A DNA stretch of 64,000 bases from Ornithodoros turicata (Eukaryota; Arthropoda; Arachnida; Ixodida; Argasidae): contig NW_026999326.1 of NCBI RefSeq assembly GCF_037126465.1, positions 1,824,001 through 1,888,000 of the forward strand, given 5' to 3'. Each line of letters begins with the position of its first letter. Position 1 is the stretch's first letter. Below the pieces are notes generated by a model. It searched no databases. It was given only the letters and a program-made list of their open reading frames with translations, and was not told the DNA's origin. This document shows, one piece after another, positions 1 through 11,327 of the stretch. The translations under genes were made by a program, and so were the position numbers.

Positions 1-632
1 TCTAAAGCAGGGCGCCGTCGGTATTAAAATGGGTACTACCCCTTTTGAGACCTTCGGTGGACACCTTTTAAAGAAAAATCTGCCATGGAAACAGGTCACT
101 TGTTCCACTAACTAATTGGTTTCGGTTTACAAATTTTTGTAGCGGCTGGTCGCGGTGAAGCGCAAAAGGACGCTCTTCCACTGTCGTATCCACCAATGAA
201 TTGCGTGTTCTTGAGCTTACTTCGCTATGGGGAGTGCTGAAGAGAAAATGGAAAGCATGTGATATCAAGGCACTATGTGATTAACTGTGTTTCCTCCATG
301 CGATCATAACTGAGAAAGGGCGCATATCAGTCAGATAAGCAGGGTGGGGACTGGCGTAGCCTGTCTGACGCTGTTAGTTTTTCTTCAGCACTCTCCTTTG
401 CGAAGTAAGCTCAAGAACACGTAATTCATTGGTGGATAAGTGAGTGGAAGAGCGTCCTTTTGCGCTTCACCGCCACCAGCCGCGACAAAAATATGTAAAC
501 CGAAACGAATTCATTACTGCAACAAATGACCCGCTTCGGTGGCAGATTTTGCTCTAAAAGCTCTCCACTGAAGGTCCCAAAAGGGGTAGTACCCATTTTA
601 ATGCCGATGGCACCCTGCTTTAGAAGTTATGT
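1..632. repeat. Foldback element with ~250-bp inverted arms
   Basis: The stretch 1-247 is the reverse complement, with scattered mismatches, of about 378-632. For example GAAGCGCAAAAGGACGCTCT near 157 pairs with its complement near 445-468, and the AAGCAGG..GGGTAGTACCC blocks match at the outer ends. A 130-bp unique loop separates the arms. The right arm is followed at about 788-810 by a sequence ending ACACCCTGTAT, a terminus style common in arthropod MITEs, so the element probably continues left beyond the window. Open frames inside are short and look incidental. Confidence 0.75.
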
Positions 633-2699
633 TTTTCACGAAACTCGTTTGGATTTTTATTTAAGTAATGAGCGCCTCCCACACATTCACACGGTGCGCA
701 GCCTGTAGGAGGTATTGCACAAATACTTGTAAAAAAGAAAGTTATTCGATTGGTGCACCCATTCGCGAATTATTTAGCCCGGGGATTTAACTGAGACACC
801 CTGTATATTTACTTTTGTTCATGTGAACGAAAATAAACATACTCCCTTTATACACCCAGGCGACGCACTTATCACCATATTTCACCTGAGGGTGTAGTAC
901 ACCATTGTTACACCCTCAGGAACTTCCAAAACAAAGTTGTAGGGTGTGAAAGAGATGGGATCTTTGTTAATACACCTATTTTACACCTTTAAAGGCGTGA
1001 AACGATTTAGAGTGAAGTATGGACACAGAGGATGTTGTAGCAGGTGACATTTCAAATAAATTTGAAAATTTGAAATTTATGTTGTAGTGTACCGCTGTAT
1101 TTGAATGTACAACATAGTTCTAGGCACAGTAAGCAAGGGGTCCTGGCAACACGAGGGAAATCCACTTGGCAACTTCCGCAGTGGTACAGGCATGAACTGC
1201 TCGACAGGCACCAAAAGTTACTCGTGACGTCTTCAAATATTATTTCAACAACGAAGGCGAAGTAAGCTGGCAGCACAAAATGATATGAACTGGTAACTAA
1301 TTTATTCATATTTCGCTACCAAATCATGCATGGTTATTGCACATGAATATTGCGCACATTATGACATGTGAGGTTGAACATAGTACATGGAAATTTTCAA
1401 ACTGAATAATGTCTCCTTGACCACTTTGCAAGGACAGCTTGTACTTTACAACTGTTAAGACAATTGTGCAAGACACATAGCAGCGTCCCTTTGTGCCCCT
1501 GCAGGGATCCCTCTGAGCATGTTTGCCACTACAGCGCCAAATGTGTCCCATTCGACACTTTTTGGTGTGTTCAGTTTTTCAGCTACTGCACGTAGCAGCT
1601 TATTCTTGTCGTCGTTTCGTTCTAAATTGTCTCCTTTTCTCTTTTCAGTCCTGCTGGAGGTGGTTCTCGATACGGCAGGGCTGCTGGTGTTGGTGCTATT
1701 GCCACTTTCGGTGTCACTTTGATCATCCTACAATTGTGTATGGCAGATTTACAAACAATGTTAATCACTGTGTAAAAATATCATTGAACATGTCAAACAT
1801 ATATAAGTCTATCCGGCTATCTGTTAACCCGAGTTATGACAGACATATCTGTGTACCTGCATTGGTAGTACTGATACATATTTGTTAACCTGTAAATCAA
1901 CAGGCAAGAACAGTAAAGCCCAACGTTGCTGTACATTATATATGTAACAATCAACTACAGATAAGTGATAGCACTTCCCTGACAGCTGAGTTACCAGCAT
2001 GACAAATGTAGGAGAATCTAGTGCATGAAAATAGTATAAACAATAAGCGCATGCTTACGACAGCATCAGCCTCTTCAGGTGTTGACTCAAGAGTCAAGTT
2101 GCAAGTGCTTGGCACCTGCTTGCAGCTTGATGCTAGGAACCTGAGAGACTCAAAGTGTGCCCGCTTCGGACAGTATATTTCATTCGGGCCACACCCAGAT
2201 TTTTTACTAGCCTCTACCTTGCGCACGTCCCGCTGCTACTGAGACCTCAAATTTGTCCATTTCGTCTTTACGACAGCACCTGTTGGCAAAAGTGGTACAC
2301 CATTTAAAACATGCTGTGTATCAAGACATTGTTCAAATTAAAATAAGAGAAAATATTGCTTGGTTGTACTCTGCTCTGTGAGTTAACCATTTAGTCTGTA
2401 CCACCGTACTTCTGATACACATACAGCATGTTCAATCTTGTTATCCCACACAACCACTGATGTCCGGATGACGTCTGAAATGGTCAGAATGTCTTCATAA
2501 ATAGGATGCCCTCTGGATGTCTATTTGCGATGTCCGTTGGGACAATAAGACTATACGTCCAGCAGATATCCTGCTGTCATCCTGTGGCTCATGTCTCGTG
2601 TCAAATCAGAACTTCCGAGTGAAGTCATGTGGGATGGATTCCCTAAGTATGTGGTTGGTGTAATTCTCTTCATACATGCATGCCACTTTAATAAAACAA
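633..2699. other. Anonymous non-coding DNA
   Basis: Apart from one possible exon near 1,649-1,775 I see no convincing gene. The short open frames lack family signatures and the base composition is AT-rich and uniform. Confidence 0.5.
1649..1775 (+). CDS. Possible terminal exon, Gly-rich with a membrane segment
   Basis: A good 3' splice site (pyrimidine tract CTCCTTTTCTCTTTTCAG, with a TTCTAAAT branch-like motif about 20 bp further up) precedes a 41-codon open stretch ending in TAA at 1,773. The predicted peptide starts PAGGGSRYGRAAGVG and continues as a hydrophobic stretch (AIATFGVTLIILQL), which could be a membrane helix. No upstream exon was identified and no family was recognised. It may be a chance acceptor or the last exon of a gene that begins outside the window. 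Confidence 0.2.
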
Positions 2700-2845
2700 T
2701 GTGTCGCCCACGATGCACATGCCCCACCCCTGTCCCCCTCCTTCCTGCTGTCCTCTCTGCATCTGTCCACATCTGAACGCCACTGAAAGCCACAGTGGCT
2801 TCGTGGCGCTAACGCTGAATTAAAAAATAAATAAAAATAAAACAA
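2700..2845 (+). mobile_element. 5'-truncated tRNA-derived SINE, copy 1
   Basis: The sequence matches the 3' half of the SINE at 5,508-5,790 in the opposite orientation: CCTTCCTGCTGTCCTCTCTG, then GCCACAGTGGCTTCGTGGCGC, then GCTGAATTAA and an A-rich (AAATA) tail. The tRNA-like head is missing, as expected for a truncated retroposed copy. It explains the open frames on both strands here. Confidence 0.7.
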
Positions 2846-5205
2846 TGTGCATATTGCCATTATTGCAAAACAGCTTAAATAAATGAAATCGACCGGCAAA
2901 ATAAATTGTATGTGCTACATAATGTCTAGCCCCTATTTGACATACTACAAAAATATTTTAGTGATAAGCAAAGACTCATTTTATTTCTTAATATTGCATG
3001 ATTTTACATACCCGCACATCTCGACCTGTTGGACGATACATACTCTCTGGGACACTGAGATGCTCAAAGACACAGTAAGGTACGAAGCAGGGAGTCTTGC
3101 CTCAATCGGATATCACTAATCAATGACTTTAGGCTGATCATGTGTAGTTCCAAACAGTACAGAACATAAAACCATATGTACAACAGCATATTAAAATGGT
3201 CAATGTCCAGTGCATAATCGTATGGACTGTGGTTGTAGTTTTTTGGCAAATTTCACTGCAAGATTTTTGCGCCAACATATGAGCAGACAAGTCGAAGTTA
3301 CACAGGGATTGAGCAGACTCACTGTTAGCGGATTGTGTAAGGTGAAACAAAATAGATGTCAAGGACGCTTCAGTACAGTTAGAGAGCTTTGATATCAAAT
3401 GACTTCAGTTTTGCACTGCCACTGGGGAGAATTCAAATAATGCAGTCGTTGCCCTGTGTTTGGTGTAGCTGTTTATTTTCTCCAACACACTATTTCTGTG
3501 CGTATAGTGTCAACTGATAAGGCAACCCCGCAATTATCTGCAGGATTTGTTTGACTAAGAATTTTGACTTAAAGGAATACAGATGGCCATCCAAAATATT
3601 TTCAGTTTAAGACATCTGATGAAAGTATATCCGTCAATTAACCTAACAGCTCAAGAGGTTTTTGATGCAAGCTGTGTTTTTTTTTCTAGGTGTACAAACA
3701 CAGTCGCGCTTGTTCACTCTCGACTTGCCCCCCCCCCCTCGGGTGTAGCAAAGGGGAGAAGGACTACCTATGATTGCATAGCGTTTACGCAGTTCCTGCC
3801 TCTTTCTTTTTGTGTTCGAAGGCTTTCTTTGTAGTTGGCACACCTGTTTCCTGAGGCATTAGGAATTGAAAAGGTGACTGCGGTCATGGATGATTTCATT
3901 GTCCCACGGTTGTTTCCCTGTGGGGAATGCTTCTTCAGAGCCCTGAACAGCTGACTAGCAGACCACAAGCACTCAGAATCAATCGGCGAGCGTTGAGTCT
4001 GTATCGTTAACGCCATGTTACGGGCTGGAACTGCTCTCCACCAACGTTGCGCACGGTTTCGTTCTGCCGGCGTACTTTAAAATCATGTTCTGTGATAATT
4101 ATGACCTTGTGGGATGAATCACTTCTCATGGTGCATTCTACTGTCCTACTTCACAGTTTTATAGAAAGAAAACTGGGTGTTAAAAATGACTTTTGTGCTA
4201 CTTCAAGAATCACTACAGCAATGTACAATATATATCCACAGTGTATCGTCATCCACTGGAGACTGGTCACTATTTCAACTTATTGAAGTTTGACTTATAC
4301 GTAGTTCACTGTATATCGGTATGTTATTGCTGCAGGCGATGGACAGATAATTACAGTTGATTGGTGATCAGAGGTGGGACCCATTGTCACAGACTCCGGA
4401 TGTGGCTTCATTCTCCATTGAAGTAAATGTCGCGTTAAGAACATTCCACCATGCCCAGGAACTGTAAATTGTGATATAGAGTAAGTGTATGACAGTATGC
4501 ATCTTCCGTCATGTTGTGCTCTTTAAGCAGAGCCATTCACAGCAAACATGTCAACTTCTAGTGGGCCTGTGCCCTCATCTTGATTTTCTGTACATAGTAA
4601 AAATAGCATGGCAGCATGTACAGCAGGCTCTCGAAAATATTTGGTCTGCATATAGTGCTGTGTTGATGTTAATTAACTTAGTAATTAGATGTTTTATGGG
4701 TAATGTGAGATAGCAGAATTTGAGTGCCATTATTCAAATCCATCGTCCTTATTAAGCACCCTGAGAAGCAACTTTCAATATGCAAATGAACCCAAACTCC
4801 AGCGCAGAAAGAGCGGAAGGTAATCCATATGAGACGGCCACCTGCTTTGTAGTGATAGCGCTGACTGGAGTAGGAGCTAACCTGTTGGCCAGATAGACCG
4901 CTGTCCAACTCTGCTAATGCGAAGGTCGTGTTGTGAATGCACCAGCGCTTGTGCTTTTCAAGGAATTATTGAAACGAATAAGGAATTATAAATAAATATA
5001 GACTTATAAATTTGGTTTGGCCCTCCTGTCTCAGCAATGTGTTTTACATCCCGATTCTCATTTGCATTTTTGCTTTAGTTTCCCAACCCGACGTAAGCAA
5101 GCAGATAAATGTACAGTACCAGCAGATAGCAAAGTGGGTGAGCACCTGGCTGCATTATTCTGTGTAGGAAACTTGCAAGCTGAGAGTAACTTCATTGTGA
5201 GAGAT
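2846..5205. other. Anonymous non-coding DNA
   Basis: No coding region or recognised repeat could be supported. There is a C-run at about 3,729-3,740. The short frames on both strands show no domain signature. Confidence 0.45.
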
Positions 5206-5258
5206 TGCACAATGAACCTCCCCACTCTTCCTCTCTCAAAATAAAGTTGTTGTTGTTG
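5206..5258 (+). repeat. 3' end of a retroposon with (GTT)n tail
   Basis: The block ATGAACCTCCCCACTC..CTCTCAAAATAAAG followed by GTTGTTGTTGTTG recurs almost unchanged at about 41,173-41,220. A shared 3' end containing AATAAA plus a short (GTT)n tail is what a LINE or LINE-mobilised SINE leaves. The rest of the parent element was not recognised. Confidence 0.5.
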
Positions 5259-5507
5259 AAAGTAATTAATTCTAAAGAGAAAGAATAGATGAAGCAGGAT
5301 TTTTGTTGGAATAGCTGTCACTGAGGGTTGCAAAAGGAAGGTGAAAAGGCACAGTTGCAGATAAATATTGTTTGTAACATATGTGTGAGGGTTTATCACA
5401 TGGATGCTCTACTGCGTTGTGAAAAGTGAGTGCAATTATAAATTATCTACAGGATTATCTACCACATCGCAGAATTTGTTTAAAGCACACATGTTTTTTT
5501 CTTAATT

Positions 5508-5790
5508 CCATGTTAGCACCGCGAAGCAACTGTGGCTATGAGCGGCGTACAGACGAGGACCGATGGAGAGAGGACAGCAGGAAGGAGTAGGGGACAGATG
5601 GGGCACTATGCGTCCTATGCCGACCACAGGAGGAACTGTGCCGACATTCATCTGGAAAGTCTTCGGAGAACCCAGGGAAAACCTCAGACAGCACTGCCGG
5701 TGATAGGATTCAAACCCATGTCACCTCCCAGTCTCGGCGTGGAAAGCGGCCACCCTAACCACTATGTTACAGGAGCTGGTGCACACATGT
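5508..5790 (-). mobile_element. tRNA-derived SINE, near full length
   Basis: Read on the minus strand, the element starts with a tRNA-like head. It has an A-box-like TAGTGGTTAGGGTGG (around 5,750) and a B-box GGGTTTGAATCC (around 5,712), spaced as in a Pol III internal promoter. This is followed by a tRNA-unrelated body (CCTGGGTTCTCCGAAGACTT..) and a tail ending GCGGTGCTAACATGGAATTAAG plus A-run. The body is shared with the truncated plus-strand copy at 2,700-2,845. tRNA-derived SINEs of this build (such as Ruka) are described in ticks; assignment to a named family was not possible here. Confidence 0.8.
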
Positions 5791-6690
5791 TTTGTGTATA
5801 TGTCTGTGATGGCAAAAAGCTGCAACATAGCTACATTTTGGCACATAGCTAAAATAGTTCCTACGGTAACTCTCTATGCACATTTTGCCAACTTCAATTT
5901 CTGCAAGCCATTCTCCTTCGAAAGCTGCTCTATTTCCCGAGAGCTGGATCTACCTTTCTGTTGGGCTCAGCTGGAATCACTTGTGAAGCCGCTTGCATTC
6001 CCATTTCAACGGTCCCTCTTCTTCTCCGGCGGATGAAAATCGTCAGTAGCTGAATAGCCGTTTGGATTCACAAATATGTGCCATACTTGACTGCATACTG
6101 GTAACTGCAAACAGCACGAAGGGTATATTCATTGTATTTATTCTGAAATTTGAAGAAGGTAAATATATAGTGCTGCTAAATTAAGGAGAAATAAGTTTTA
6201 ATTCTTACTGACTATAGTCTATGCTCTGTATACTTTGTGCCAGTGATGTGTATGGGGCAGGTCAGCATTTAACGTGTTACGGGAGAACCGGTTGTACGTT
6301 TTGACTGAGTCTCTAATTGATGGTGCACATCTAAAATCATGTGGTCTGTCAATGTCACATCTGTCGAAAAATGTGCACCTTGTGCATCAGAAACCCAACG
6401 AGGAAATATTCAACAATAAGACCATGTACACATTAAACCACTTAATTTAACGATAATCCATACACGGGAACAAATTCCATAGCTTGAGAGGGAATACATA
6501 CTCTTAAAAAGAAAAAAAGAACATAAAAGGGAAAACTTGAGCACAAGGTCACAAAGCTATTTCAACACTGCTCATATCAGGACTATTTCTTTGTGCAGGT
6601 ATAATGTCGATATGAAGTAGCAGGTGGTCCGGTTGGTATACATATTTCGTTGCGTACCGGCGAAAGAAACAAAGACAAAAAGTACCGTAT
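5791..6690. other. Anonymous non-coding DNA
   Basis: No gene, repeat or splice pattern that I could support; short open frames only. Confidence 0.4.
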
Positions 6691-6697
6691 TGCGACA

Positions 6698-7109
6698 TAG
6701 CCTCCTATATACTTCAATGCCTGCCCAGTCGAGGCGGAACGGCCGTTCAGCGCACTATGCGGCGGCGGCGCCACATGCCTGGGGTTGTGATGATCATATC
6801 GCTGCGCTTGCTGGCTCGTGATGTTTGACTTTATACCTCAAACTAAATGAAGAGCATAGAAATTTCCCAGTTTATATCTATAGTGACAGGGTTGCAAGCA
6901 GATGAGGGTATAGGTTGATACCAGACAGACAGAACAAGCTGGCAGGCAGACGACGCTGCAGTCACACGCGAAACCGAAACATCACGCGCCAGAAAACGGA
7001 GCGATATGATCATCGTACCCCGTGTATGTGGCGCCACTACAGTGGACGGCCGGTCCGCGTGGGTTCCGCTTCGACTGGGCAGGCATTGAAGTATATAGGA
7101 GGCTATGAT
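6698..7109. repeat. Foldback element with ~135-bp arms
   Basis: The left arm (about 6,698-6,830) and right arm (about 6,972-7,109) are inverted copies. CATAGCCTCCTATATACTTC at the left outer end is the complement of the right outer end, and GATGATCATATCGCT lies at the inner ends. The loop of about 140 bp is unrelated. This is the structure of a foldback or long-TIR MITE; target duplication was not resolved. Confidence 0.75.
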
Positions 7110-8123
7110 TGTGAGCATCATGCAGTGTACACTGATAAGCAAAGTGCGATGCCCAGCGCCATTGTACTTAGATATGTGATATGACATTCCTGAAATCGCA
7201 CTGCTAGGTATATCTGCACAATGAAATTACACGTTATGGCTGACTAATAACAGGCAACGACGGCTTCGTACTAAACCGCAACACACTTAGCACAAGTAAA
7301 CTGTTCCTTAAGTACAAACAACTTTCGTAAATATTGCACCTAGTACTCCGAGAAAAAAATGCAAAAGCTTCCTGTGCGTACTTTACTGGACTCCCTATTG
7401 CGTTTCGGAAAGCTCCTGTGCCTCTCAGCCTGGTTCCTGTGGTGTTAACGCAAATGATGATATGGTTTGTTGACGATGTACGCATGCTCGCCTGACGAGG
7501 ATGTAAAAGAGGACGAGGAAATAAACGGGGCTTTTTTCGGTACCTGGCACGAGATCGGATGCAGCGTGGTTGACCGCGGCTGTTTGGAACACAGCGGACA
7601 CTACAGTTCCGGACTTTGCTCCGTTTAACCGTTTTATGGTATCGCAGTATGTGCTGCACCAATGTAGTATACACTCCGCAGAAGATTCAAAGAAAGAAAA
7701 ACCTTCATTATCTGGGAAGTACTGCCTGCACTCACGCTGCTACTTTGAATTCCTTTGCTGCTATGCGCTATGCTACACTGCTGATTTCCGCCATCTTGTA
7801 AGCCGATGTCAATTGTGATGAGCTGGCGTCAAGACGGCAAATACTTCCTCTGGTTCCGTGGACTCACTCACGGATGCGGAGCTTTTCGTTTAGTTTAATG
7901 AAAGAAGTGCCCGAAAACCGTTCTTCGTGTCCTGAACATTTTAAAGCATCTGCCACGGATGAGAAACGCGAATATGATGAAAACTGAGCACTTTCACAAC
8001 AACTGACGTGTATGACCATTCCTTTTGTAAAAGGGGACAAAAAATGTGTGCACGCCCATGAAACCATCCATATTTCATGTCCTTCCCAAAGCTGTTTTTG
8101 TGGTGGCATGACACTGTCCCTTT
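7110..8123. other. Anonymous non-coding DNA upstream of the LTR nest
   Basis: No supported gene. A minus-strand open frame of 146 codons at 7,234-7,674 has no recognisable motif and unremarkable codon use; I treat it as incidental. Confidence 0.4.
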
Positions 8124-8128
8124 ATGCT

Positions 8129-8316
8129 TGTCGTGTTATGGCTTATCATGTGTTTAATCACTATCAACGTGTGCTATCTGTTGCCATCGCACGCGGTTAG
8201 CCTTGAACTTGTTTACTTGGGCATGCCATACTTAAGCGGCGTATCACGCAAATAAAGAATTCCTTCCCCTGCTCAAAGCTAGCAGTTACTCAGTCAGACA
8301 CCTGGGAGACACGACA
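8129..8316 (+). repeat. 5' LTR of Gypsy A
   Basis: 188 bp with TG..CA ends. It differs from the 3' LTR at only a few positions (for example GGCTTATC versus GGCCTATC, CACGCAAATAAAGAA versus CACGGAAATAAAGGA). It contains an AATAAA signal near 8,251. The low LTR divergence indicates a fairly recent insertion despite the decayed coding region. Confidence 0.95.
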
Positions 8317-8334
8317 TGGTGTCAGGAGTGGTGT
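8317..8334 (+). promoter_or_regulatory. Primer-binding site of Gypsy A
   Basis: TGGTGTCAGGAGTGG directly follows the 5' LTR, the position and TGG start expected of a tRNA primer-binding site. The cognate tRNA was not assigned. Confidence 0.6.
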
Positions 8335-8345
8335 AGCCCGCGCCT

Positions 8346-9358
8346 ATGTTATCTTCCTTCGGTTCCCAAATGAATACCAACGCCGAAGCCAGCAAGCCAG
8401 TCGTCTTCTCGACGCCCTTCACAGTACGCCAGCCAGAACCCTTCAACTTCGAGTCCACGACCGAGTGGGAAGCCTGGATACAGGAGTATGATGATTACAG
8501 GTTTGCATCAGGCCTCTCCGACCGCAACAGTTAAGCCCAAGTCAGGACGCTCTTGTATGTGATGGGGAGGCAAGCAAGAAAGACCTTCAGCACCTTCGAC
8601 CTTTCCGAAGAAGAAGCGAAAACCAACGATACAGTCAAAAAAAAAAGTTTGACGAGCATTTTTCAAAAATAGACAACATTGTCTACGAAACTGCCCGCTT
8701 CCACCGTCGCTGCCAAGAGCCCGGAGAAACCGTCGACCAATTCATGACTGCGCTGCATACGCTGTCGGAAAGATGCAAGTTTGGCGAAATGAAAACCCGA
8801 ATGATTCGCGACAGGTTTGTTTTGGGACTCAAGGACTGCACCCTGTCTGAAAGCCTACAAATGGATCCTGCGCTAACAGCATCGTCCGCACTCGCCAAGG
8901 CTCGCTTCAGGGAAGGCATACAGAGGCAACAGATGGAACTCCAAGGTGGAGACGGAAGTTTGCAGCAAGGCGACCCTAACATCGACAGTGTGGGGCGCGG
9001 AAAGAAGATCCCGTCTAGATCCCGTCTAGACCAGTCTAGGACGCCGAATCAGAAAAGTGGCCAGCGAAGCCAAAGTGATTCCGAGCACGATGGAACTCCG
9101 TATGCTTGGTGCGGAAGACGGCAACACCCTCGTACTACCTGCGCAGCAAGGACGGTAAAGTGCCATTTTTGCAAGAAAGTTGGACATTTTGCCATAGTCT
9201 GTAGGAAGAAATCTCAGAGTACCCGTAAGTTTCGTCTTTCTACTGTACGCCACGAGGGCGAAACGTACTTTTTGGGAACATTGACCAATAGAATGTCAGC
9301 AAAGTATACCAATGTCGTTATTAATGGAGTGGCAGTGAGCATTCGGGGGCAGAAGTAA
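8346..9358 (+). pseudogene. gag: Gypsy A gag (broken)
   Basis: The frame opens at ATG 8,346, close behind the primer-binding site, and codes about 62 residues (FSTPFTVRQPEPFNFE..) before a stop at 8,532. A capsid-like segment resumes in other frames and is open from 8,744. It ends with a zinc-knuckle region near 9,110-9,210: a damaged first box (CGRRQHPRTTC) and a complete CCHC box, CHFCKKVGHFAIVC. At least two frame changes and a run of A at 8,637-8,646 separate the pieces. The role would be nucleocapsid assembly and RNA packaging; this copy cannot make an intact product. Confidence 0.85.
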
Positions 9359-9765
9359 CTGCTGTTCCCGCTTCGTTTTCGGGTAACCCCAGTGTGCTAG
9401 AACCTAACAAAGAGATATTGAAAGGACCGTCGGGAAAATTCTACAAGTACTAGGCAAATTCACTGCGGACATAATATGGAAGGGCAAAGTGTCCCGCGAA
9501 GTCATATATGTTGTAGAATCGCTCCAGACAACACTGCTAGGATTGCCCGCTCTGGAATCGCTAGGCATCGTAAAATTCGTGGAGCCGATGACCCCTTCCT
9601 CAAAGAAGATGGAAGACCAATTCCCACACCTCTTTCACGGATTAGGTACGCTGGAAGGCGAATACCATATCAGACTTCAAGAAGGCTCAACACCGTTCGC
9701 AATTTATACTGCGAGAAGAATTCCAATTTCTCTTCGGAAAAAAGTGGAGAAAGAGGTCCAAAAGA
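9250..9765 (+). pseudogene. pol: Gypsy A protease and start of RT (fragment)
   Basis: After the zinc knuckle the frame runs into a retropepsin-like region. SGAEVTAVPASFSGNP at about 9,347-9,395 matches the segment following the catalytic Asp, but the Asp codon itself falls at a frame break. A PR-RT linker follows in another frame (open 9,489-9,760; LLGLPALESLGI, then PFAIYTARRIPISL just before the RT palm). It stops abruptly at about 9,765, where minus-strand Gypsy B sequence begins. The RT resumes at about 15,022. Confidence 0.75.
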
Positions 9766-10200
9766 CGAACGTGGGAAGGGCCCGAGTAGATCCATCCCAA
9801 TCTGCTCGAACGGCGCCGACGGCGGTGCGATTGGCTGAAGGTACCCAGAAGGTCGTACCGGCGGCGTTTTGCGTCGTTCGTGTTCCCGGCACGTCCTTAC
9901 GTAGTGGTGTACGGTCTTGGCCAGTTGCACTTTTCCCTTATACGGGCCAGTGTCCGCCTGTATCCCAAATGACCTGATGACGGTTCGTCGTGGCAGGATT
10001 CAAGAATCTCGGTGCGCATGTCCCCAGGCACAACGAGAAGCCACGTAGCGCCTGGTGGTGCGTGGTTTTCTTTGTAGAGAACACCATTACGTAGGGAAAA
10101 ACTTGGGAGTGATCTTCTGAAGATGGGAGGAACATTGTCGGCGCGGCCCTGCAGATAGTCGACGCTTACGACATTATACTGCTTGTAGACATGGTAGACG
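9766..10200 (-). pseudogene. pol: Gypsy B integrase N-terminal fragment
   Basis: The minus strand encodes the zinc-binding region (GHLGYRRT.. then CREHERRK) and the start of the catalytic core at DLLGPFP, whose Asp is the first residue of the DDE triad. The frame then ends at the junction with Gypsy A. A frame change lies near 9,935. The rest of the core and the C-terminal domain are absent. Confidence 0.75.
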
Positions 10201-11327
10201 CGCTCATTAGACCGAGGAAGGCGTCGTCGTCCTCGAGACTGTTGTCCTGCCGCTAGAGTGGTGCTGGGGACAGGCAGTCGGCGTCGTTGTGTCTTCTTCC
10301 TGACTTGTAAGTGACGGTTACGTCATACTCCTGTAATCGAAGGCTCCATCTCGCTAGGCGTCCTGAGGGGTCCCTTAAACCAGCCAACCAGCACAGAGAA
10401 TGGTGGTCTGTTACCACCTTGAACGGCCGTCCGTACAGTTAGGGGCGCAACTTTGTGATGGCCCATATGGGTGCAAGACACTCTTTTTCGGTCGTCGAAT
10501 AGTTCTTCTCTGCCTTGGTTAGCGTTCTGCTTGCGTAAGCGATGACACGTTCGACGCCGTCGTAAAGTTGAACGAGCACGGCTCCTAGACCATCGTTGCT
10601 TGCGTCGGTGTGTATTTCTGTTTCGGCGTTTGGATCGAAGTGGGCATGCACGGGTGTGGTCTGTAGACGCGTCTTCAATTCATCAAACGCCTGTTGCTGG
10701 TCTTCACTCCAGATAAACGTGGATCCGTCCTTCGTTAGGGCATTCAGGGGGGACGCAATTCTTGAAAAGTTCGGATTGAACCGTCGGTAGTAGGCGCAAA
10801 GGCCAAGAGAGCTTCGAACTTCTTTCACGTTAGAAGGAACACGGTAATTTGCGATGGCCGCCGTCTTCTCGGGGTCGGGGCGTACGCCGTCGCTGCTCAC
10901 GAGATGGCCGACAAAATCTGAGTTCCTCGTAACCAAATCGACACTTCTGAGGCTTCAACGTCAGCCCTGCAGTTCTGATAGCCTCGAGGACTTGCTTTAG
11001 CCGTTCAACATGTTCTTCGAATGTTCTTGCGAAGACGACAACATCGTCGAGGTACACCAGGCAGGTTTGCCACTTCAACCCGGCGAGAACTGTATCCATA
11101 ACACGCTGGAACGTCGCTGGTGCTGTGCAAAGGCCGAAAGGCATAACCTTGAATTCGTAAAGTCCATCCGGAGTGACGAAGGCAGTCTTCTCAGGGTCCC
11201 GTTCGTCGACTTCAATTTGCCAGTATCCCGTCTTGAGGTCCACGGAAGAGAAAAATTTTGCGTTTTGAAGGCGATCGAGCGTGTCGTCGATGCGCGGTAA
11301 CGGGTAGACGTCTTTCTTCGTTATCTC
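10201..11327 (-). pseudogene. pol: Gypsy B reverse transcriptase (3' part) and RNase H
   Basis: From the TRIM junction the minus strand continues the RT palm: DVYPLPRIDDTLDRL, FSSVDLKTGYWQI, MPFGLCTAPATFQ, and the catalytic box VYLDDVVVF with both Asp residues. A frame change near 10,930 moves to LGLCAYYRRF and RNase H (HTDASNDGLGAVL, then YSTTEKECLA). A stop at about 10,439 precedes the last RNase H motif ([10 protein letters not shown]) in another frame. It would copy element RNA to cDNA; this copy is broken by the TRIM, a frame change and a stop. Confidence 0.85.

Noticed and set aside
3640..3845. Cys/Lys-rich minus-strand frame
   Set aside because: Generated by a poly-C run and simple sequence; no conserved pattern.
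7234..7674. 146-codon minus-strand open frame as a gene
   Set aside because: No motif, no splice or start context, and basic low-information composition; length is compatible with chance in this GC-mixed stretch.
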